Source: SIG603 sp964370405
Lineage (GTDB): Bacteria > Bacillota > Clostridia > Oscillospirales > Acutalibacteraceae
DNA length: 9,955 bases
NCBI GenBank assembly: GCA_964370405.1
Contig: CAYJJB010000068.1
Span: 1 to 9,955 of the forward strand
Direction of reading: 5' to 3'
Positions within the stretch are counted from its first letter, which is position 1. Each line of letters opens with the position of its first letter. Position numbers and translations under genes: made by a program. The notes under the pieces were generated by a model. It did not search any database. It was not told the DNA's origin and was given only the letters and a program-made list of their open reading frames with translations. This document shows, in pieces, positions 6,400 through 9,955 of the stretch.

Positions 6400-7686
6400 A
6401 TGGACAAAATTAAGAAATTCACCAAAACTGAACGCAGTTGGATAATGTACGACTGGGCCAACTCCGTTTTTGCAACCAACATACTTGCTGCAATTTTTCC
6501 AATTTATTTCGCATCAGTTTGTCAAGCTGCAGGTGTTGACAATGTTGTTCTTTGGGCTTTTGGTACCTCGGCTGCAACCTTTACAGTTGCTATTTTAGCA
6601 CCATTTTTAGGAGCCCTGGGAGATCATAAAGGATATAAGAAAAAGCTGTTTTCTATATTTTTATTTTTAGGTGTCGGATTTACCGCATTTAACGCCTTTA
6701 CAGATAATTATATCTTTATGCTTGTGGGCTACACCATGTCATACATTGGTTTTGCAGGTGCCAACTTGTTTTATGACTCATTCATGACCGATGTTACAAC
6801 AAAAGACAGAATGGACAAAGTTTCTTCATGGGGATTTGCCATGGGTTATACCGGTGGTAGTACAATTGCATTTATAATTTCCATAGCAATTTTGCTAATT
6901 ATGGGAATGGACAATGTTACCGCTCTTAAAATTGTTCTTGTTTTAACTTCTTTATGGTGGCTGGTTTTCTCTATTCCATTTTTAAGAAATGTAAAGCAAG
7001 TACACTATATCGACAAACCTACAAAGGGCATTGTAGTATCCTCTTTTAAAAATTTAGCACACACAGCTAAGAGCATCTTTAAAATTAAAGCTATATTCTT
7101 CTTTTTACTTGCATATTTCTTTTACATAGACGGAGTAAACACAGTCATTACAATTTCTACTTCTTATGGGTCTACACTTGGACTTGACTCAACCGGTATG
7201 ATACTTGCACTACTGGTAACACAAATTGTAGCCGTTCCATGTTCTATTATTTTCGGTAAGCTTTCTATTAAAGTCGGTTCAATTAAAATGATTTATATTG
7301 CAATTTCTGTTTATATTTTCATTTGTCTTTTAGGCTTTTATATGGGTTTCCATGTTGAACAAAATAATTTCTCAGTTGAGGCCATTGCCTTCTCTCAAAT
7401 TCTATTTTGGATTTTAGCCTTCATGGTGGGTACGGTTCAAGGTGGCATACAAGCCATAAGTCGTTCATATTTTGGCAAGCTAATTCCACCCGAGCGTTCT
7501 AATGAATACTTTGGATTTTTTGATATTTTCGGAAAATTTGCAGCAGTTTTAGGACCTTTAGTAATTGCAAATATCAAACTTTTAACAGGTCGTGACTCTA
7601 TGGGTGTTTTAAGTTTAATTGTTTTATTCACACTCGCCTTTATTTTCTTAACAGTAGGGCGCAAACACTTTAAAAAAATAGACTAA
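6400..7686 (+). CDS. Major facilitator superfamily transporter, UMF1 / Atg22-like family
   Basis: This 428-residue integral membrane protein has about twelve hydrophobic segments. The N-terminal motif TERSWIMYDWANSVFATNILAAIFP (residues ~10-34) is the hallmark of the UMF1 (Atg22-like) group of major facilitators. A second family feature is the C-terminal half motif VGTVQGGIQAISRSYFGKLIPPERSNEYFGFFDIFGKFAAVLGPL. A cytoplasmic loop with GDHKGYKKK follows an early helix pair, as in other facilitators. The fungal relative Atg22 effluxes amino acids from the vacuole; bacterial members are mostly uncharacterised, so the substrate and direction are unknown. The gene appears to be transcribed alone, with its own promoter upstream and a strong terminator downstream. 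The basic tail (GRKHFKK) fits a cytoplasmic C-terminus. Confidence 0.88.
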   Translation: MDKIKKFTKTERSWIMYDWANSVFATNILAAIFPIYFASVCQAAGVDNVVLWAFGTSAATFTVAILAPFLGALGDHKGYKKKLFSIFLFLGVGFTAFNAFTDNYIFMLVGYTMSYIGFAGANLFYDSFMTDVTTKDRMDKVSSWGFAMGYTGGSTIAFIISIAILLIMGMDNVTALKIVLVLTSLWWLVFSIPFLRNVKQVHYIDKPTKGIVVSSFKNLAHTAKSIFKIKAIFFFLLAYFFYIDGVNTVITISTSYGSTLGLDSTGMILALLVTQIVAVPCSIIFGKLSIKVGSIKMIYIAISVYIFICLLGFYMGFHVEQNNFSVEAIAFSQILFWILAFMVGTVQGGIQAISRSYFGKLIPPERSNEYFGFFDIFGKFAAVLGPLVIANIKLLTGRDSMGVLSLIVLFTLAFIFLTVGRKHFKKID

Positions 7687-7694
7687 TATAAAAT

Positions 7695-7740
7695 AAGAGG
7701 TACATCTCGCCTACCATAGGTGTGATGTACCTCTTTTTTA
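7695..7740. terminator. Bidirectional intrinsic terminator between transporter and rhomboid genes
   Basis: AAGAGGTACATC (7695-7706) pairs perfectly with GATGTACCTCTT (7724-7735). After one T-T mismatch the stem continues with CGCCTA (7708-7713) and TAGGTG (7717-7722) around a 3-base loop. Six Ts (7734-7739) follow on the plus strand, and the minus strand reads into TTATTTTATAT. It separates two convergent genes and overlaps the rhomboid stop codon. Confidence 0.92.
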
Positions 7741-8310
7741 TATCCTTTTCTTACGAAAGAAAAATCCAAAAAATGTTCCTGCAAGTCCGCCTACTATGTG
7801 TGTAAACTGAGATATATTATCACTGATAAACACCGCATCATATATTTCTTGCCCAAAATATAGTACTGCAACTAAAATTAAAGTAAGAGGTATTTGCCCC
7901 TCTTTAATTCCTGAAAACGATGACATCATAATAAGCATAAACACTATTCCACTGGCACCTAGAAGTGCTGTATTTGGAAATATTAAGCACTGCAAAACTC
8001 CTGATAAAACCGCCGTGAATACTATGCCTATTAAAAGCGCACGACTTTTATATTTTTCTTCCATTGGTGGTCCTATCACAAGTAAAAATAGCATATTTCC
8101 TAAAAAATGCTCGTAATCGGCATGCCCTAATATGTGTAAAAACAGTCGCAAATATCCAAGTGGATCAAGCGGTGAAAAGCTGTATACCGAAAACAATATT
8201 CTGTTTGTATAGCCATTTGACAAAAAATCAAGAATCAAAGCACACAAACTCAAAATCACCATTGTCAAAATTACAGGCGAATTATAGTATATCTTATTAA
8301 AAAATTTCAT
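7738..8310 (-). CDS. Rhomboid family intramembrane serine protease
   Basis: This 190-residue polytopic protein has about six membrane helices, the minimal bacterial rhomboid core without extra N-terminal domains. The catalytic dyad is visible: Ser120 in LLGASGIVF (GxSG) and His171 in FTHIVGGLAGTFFG. His68 and Asn72 in EHFLGNMLFLL supply the HxxxN motif of helix 2 that lines the active site, and GPPMEEKY follows as is common in this family. Rhomboids cut membrane-anchored proteins within or beside their transmembrane helix; the substrate is not known. The start at 8310 has GGGGAG 9 bases upstream on the minus strand. It lies downstream of, and on the same strand as, the membrane-anchored GHL10 gene, 138 bases away with no clear terminator between, so partial co-transcription is possible. 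Confidence 0.92.
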   Translation of the reverse strand: MKFFNKIYYNSPVILTMVILSLCALILDFLSNGYTNRILFSVYSFSPLDPLGYLRLFLHILGHADYEHFLGNMLFLLVIGPPMEEKYKSRALLIGIVFTAVLSGVLQCLIFPNTALLGASGIVFMLIMMSSFSGIKEGQIPLTLILVAVLYFGQEIYDAVFISDNISQFTHIVGGLAGTFFGFFFRKKRI

Positions 8311-8337
8311 CTTCCCACTCTCCCCTTTTTAAAGAGT

Positions 8338-8366
8338 AGTTTAACACAGTTTTTCTATTTTGTCGA
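8338..8366 (-). promoter_or_regulatory. Putative promoter of the rhomboid gene
   Basis: On the minus strand the -35 box is TCGACA (8366-8361) and the -10 box TAAACT (8343-8338), with a 17-bp spacer. The -35 is good and the -10 mediocre. The rest of the 8311-8448 gap holds no convincing gene, RNA or terminator. Confidence 0.4.
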
Positions 8367-8448
8367 GGTTTCATGCACTACATTTCGTCTCTTGCATAAC
8401 TGTGAGGAAGGAAATTAATAAGCTTACCACTTCTTAGGCTGTATATTT

Positions 8449-9732
8449 TCACTGTGCAAGCACTACTTTTATATTTTCAACTTCAACTGCAGTTTGTGGG
8501 TCTGTTATGTATTTGCTTTCATACAAAATTACACCGTCAAAATTAGCAGATCTAGTGTCTTTTATTTGTCTTGCTATTATATCATCGGAATCTTTCCATG
8601 TGCCTTCATCCTCTGTGTCGCTTCCAGCCTTGTAAAGTGCTAATCCTATATACACATCAAGACCTGCATGTTTTTCCATTTCCACCCACTGCGTCAGTGC
8701 ATTTGTAAATCCTAAAGCTGGGTTTTCATAGCTAAAATAGAGCTGTGGCGCTATGTAATCTATATAACCCACTGTTGAACACCATGTATATACATCGGCG
8801 CTAAGTGCTGCATTATTATTTATGTTTCCTTGTGGTGAAATACCAAAGTCTACACTCTCATTTTCTGCTTTAATCTCTCTATAAACTTGAGATATGAGCG
8901 CATTTATATTAGCCTCTCTCCACTGCTCTACACTAAGTGGATTTTCACTTGTGGCATAATATGCGTCATAGGCAACACTATCTTCGCTTCCCATTTCATA
9001 CGGATAAAAATAATCGTCAAAATGTATGCCATCTACCTTGTAATTTTCTACTATCTCAACCACACCATCTGTAATTAAACTTCTCATTTGAGAATATGCA
9101 GGATTTAAATACACATCTCCCTCAATTTCAATAAAATAGTAAGGATTTGACTCACCATAAATGCTATATGGATTATCTTGTGAAAGTATTGCAGGCGTTA
9201 CCTCAGTTTTCACCCTTAAAGGATTAATCCATGCGTGAAACTCCATACCGTTTTCATGCGCAGTTTCTATCATAAACTCCATAATATCAAACTCAGGGTC
9301 TTTTCCCTGTACACCCGTTAAAATGTGCGACCATGGAAAATAATCAGATTCATAAAGTGCGTCACTATACGGTCTTACATGCACAAAAAGACTGTTCGCA
9401 CCTATGTCCTTTGCGTCCATAACAAGCTTTTCATAATTTGCGCAGAACGCCTCAATCGTATTTTCCTGTGTTTGAAGTGCAATAAAAGAGAGCCATACTC
9501 CCTTCATTTCCTTTTCATCATCAGAGCTCACCACAATCGTTTTTTCTTCATCAACATCTTCTCCACTTACAACATCGGCTTGACTTGATGATTTATCTTC
9601 ACTTTTAATATCATCTACCTGCTCAATTTGAGAATTATACTCACTTTGTGCCGAAGTATAAGCTAAAAAAACCGCACCCGCAAGTAAAAACCACAATAAT
9701 GTATACACCAAAACAGGAGGTCGCTTTTTCAT
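8449..9732 (-). CDS. Membrane-anchored glycoside-hydrolase-like protein (GHL10 / DUF187, YngK-like)
   Basis: This 427-residue extracytoplasmic protein starts MKKRPP followed by a hydrophobic helix (~7-25), a signal anchor or uncleaved signal peptide with no lipobox cysteine. Residues ~27-75 are a Ser/Asp/Glu-rich disordered stalk. From ~76 to the end runs a TIM-barrel domain of the GHL10 (PF02638-type) family: MKGVWLSFIALQ (77-88), SLFVHVRPYSDALY (~114-127), MEFHAWINPLRV (163-174), VDGIHFDDYFYP (233-244), FGISPQGN (297-304), YIAPQLYFS (326-334) and FDGVILYE (398-405). Asp239/Asp240 in HFDDYFYP are the best candidate active-site acids, by position only. Family members are thought to act on cell-envelope or extracellular polysaccharides, but the reaction is not settled. 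AAAGGA lies 9 bases before the ATG at 9732. The stop is TGA. Confidence 0.88.
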   Translation of the reverse strand: MKKRPPVLVYTLLWFLLAGAVFLAYTSAQSEYNSQIEQVDDIKSEDKSSSQADVVSGEDVDEEKTIVVSSDDEKEMKGVWLSFIALQTQENTIEAFCANYEKLVMDAKDIGANSLFVHVRPYSDALYESDYFPWSHILTGVQGKDPEFDIMEFMIETAHENGMEFHAWINPLRVKTEVTPAILSQDNPYSIYGESNPYYFIEIEGDVYLNPAYSQMRSLITDGVVEIVENYKVDGIHFDDYFYPYEMGSEDSVAYDAYYATSENPLSVEQWREANINALISQVYREIKAENESVDFGISPQGNINNNAALSADVYTWCSTVGYIDYIAPQLYFSYENPALGFTNALTQWVEMEKHAGLDVYIGLALYKAGSDTEDEGTWKDSDDIIARQIKDTRSANFDGVILYESKYITDPQTAVEVENIKVVLAQ

Positions 9733-9764
9733 AATTTATCATCCTTTACATTAATTTATTATTA

Positions 9765-9770
9765 ATTATA
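9765..9770 (-). promoter_or_regulatory. Possible -10 box of the GHL10 gene
   Basis: On the minus strand a perfect TATAAT lies 32 bases before the start codon. No good -35 box is found at 16-18 bp (TCATTT at 17). In this AT-rich stretch a chance match is possible, or an activator may replace the -35 contact. Confidence 0.3.
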
Positions 9771-9826
9771 TGTCTATATGGACGAGAAAATGATAAAAAA
9801 ATGGTAGGAACATGATAAATAATTAT

Positions 9827-9855
9827 TTGACTTTGAATAAAATTTATTATATAAT
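9827..9855 (+). promoter_or_regulatory. Strong sigma-A promoter reading into the tRNA-like sequence
   Basis: TTGACT (9827-9832), a 17-bp spacer and TATAAT (9850-9855) differ from consensus by one base. Transcription would start near 9862, about 12 bases before the tRNA-like sequence, a spacing usual for stable RNA genes. No protein gene follows before the window ends. Confidence 0.75.
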
Positions 9856-9873
9856 TATGAAACAATTAAACAA

Positions 9874-9914
9874 GCCTTCTTAGTTAAATGGATATAATAA
9901 ACCCCTCCTAAGGG
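9874..9914 (+). tRNA. 5' part of a tRNA-Arg(CCU)-like gene; 3' half not recognisable
   Basis: Numbered as a tRNA, GCCTTCT is the 5' acceptor strand (1-7), followed by T8 and A9. A 4-bp D stem (GTTA with TAAT, one G-T pair) encloses a loop with A14, G18-G19 and A21. The anticodon loop CTCCTAA (9905-9911) has T33, anticodon CCT (9907-9909) and A37, flanked by CCC/GGG. All invariant bases fall at canonical distances. From position 42 (base 9915) the pattern fails: the outer two anticodon-stem pairs are A-A and A-G. No TTCGA-type T loop and no AGAAGGC acceptor partner appear before 9955. The ACCA near the end is not preceded by a matching acceptor strand. It is either an interrupted gene, a decayed copy, a tRNA-derived RNA, or an assembly join; a functional intact tRNA is not visible here. 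Confidence 0.5.
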
Positions 9915-9927
9915 AGTGACTAACAAG
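9876..9927 (+). repeat. Imperfect inverted repeat spanning the tRNA-like sequence
   Basis: CTTCTTAGTTA (9876-9886) can pair with TGACTAACAAG (9917-9927): ten of eleven positions pair, one as G-U, with one C-C mismatch. Directly inside the right arm, CTCC (9905-9908) pairs with GGAG (9913-9916) around TAAG, so the two stems abut. As RNA this would compete with the tRNA fold of the same bases. Confidence 0.45.
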
Positions 9928-9955
9928 AGAACTTTTTACTCATGCTTCACACCAA

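Noticed and set aside
8367..8448. Possible RNA gene or terminator between GHL10 and rhomboid genes
   Set aside because: Only a 5-bp ATGCA/TGCAT pairing with a large loop and no T run was found, and no reading frame has a usable start.
9944..9954. ACCA near the right edge read as a tRNA 3' end
   Set aside because: The seven bases before the discriminator (GCTTCAC) do not pair with GCCTTCT at 9874-9880, and no T arm lies between.
1..9955. CRISPR array, insertion sequence, toxin-antitoxin or defence operon
   Set aside because: No regularly spaced repeats, transposase, terminal inverted repeats or defence-family motifs were seen on either strand.

Overview
The window is AT-rich and densely coded. 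Its gene set (NatA/NatB-type ABC exporter, NrdR, YdiF-like ABC-F protein, MtaB, UMF1-type transporter, small rhomboid, GHL10 protein), the strong AGGAG-type ribosome binding sites and two TTG starts point to a Bacillota genome, most likely of class Clostridia. This is inferred from gene content and composition, not from a marker phylogeny. A run of exactly ten Ns inside a gene suggests a scaffolded draft or metagenome assembly.

Layout, left to right. Positions 1-1632 (+) hold the end of an ABC ATPase and its membrane permease. A bidirectional terminator (1634-1674) separates them from two minus-strand genes: nrdR (1673-2131), the ribonucleotide reductase repressor, and a sugar-phosphate isomerase/epimerase-like TIM-barrel protein (2215-3003). 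A compact divergent promoter region (3031-3078), in which the two -35 boxes overlap, drives that protein to the left and an ABC-F ATPase gene followed closely by mtaB (3114-6315) to the right. A UMF1-family major facilitator gene (6400-7686, +) follows with its own promoter. A second strong bidirectional terminator (7695-7740) separates it from a rhomboid protease (7738-8310, -) and a membrane-anchored GHL10 glycoside-hydrolase-like protein (8449-9732, -).

Functional themes: the ABC-F/mtaB pair both act on translation (ribosome and tRNA position 37). The rhomboid and GHL10 genes are both envelope functions. The remaining genes are common housekeeping or transport functions, and most of the window is an ordinary chromosomal region with no recognisable mobile element, CRISPR array or defence operon.

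The most unusual signal is at the right edge. A near-consensus promoter (TTGACT, 17 bp, TATAAT; 9827-9855) fires into a sequence (9874-9914) with the spacing and invariant bases of the 5' part of tRNA-Arg(CCU). The tRNA pattern breaks off inside the anticodon stem. The sequence beyond the break is instead complementary to the tRNA-like 5' end, which could form a different hairpin. The window ends at 9955, so an interrupted tRNA gene (intron or integrated element), a tRNA-derived small RNA and an assembly join cannot be told apart here.
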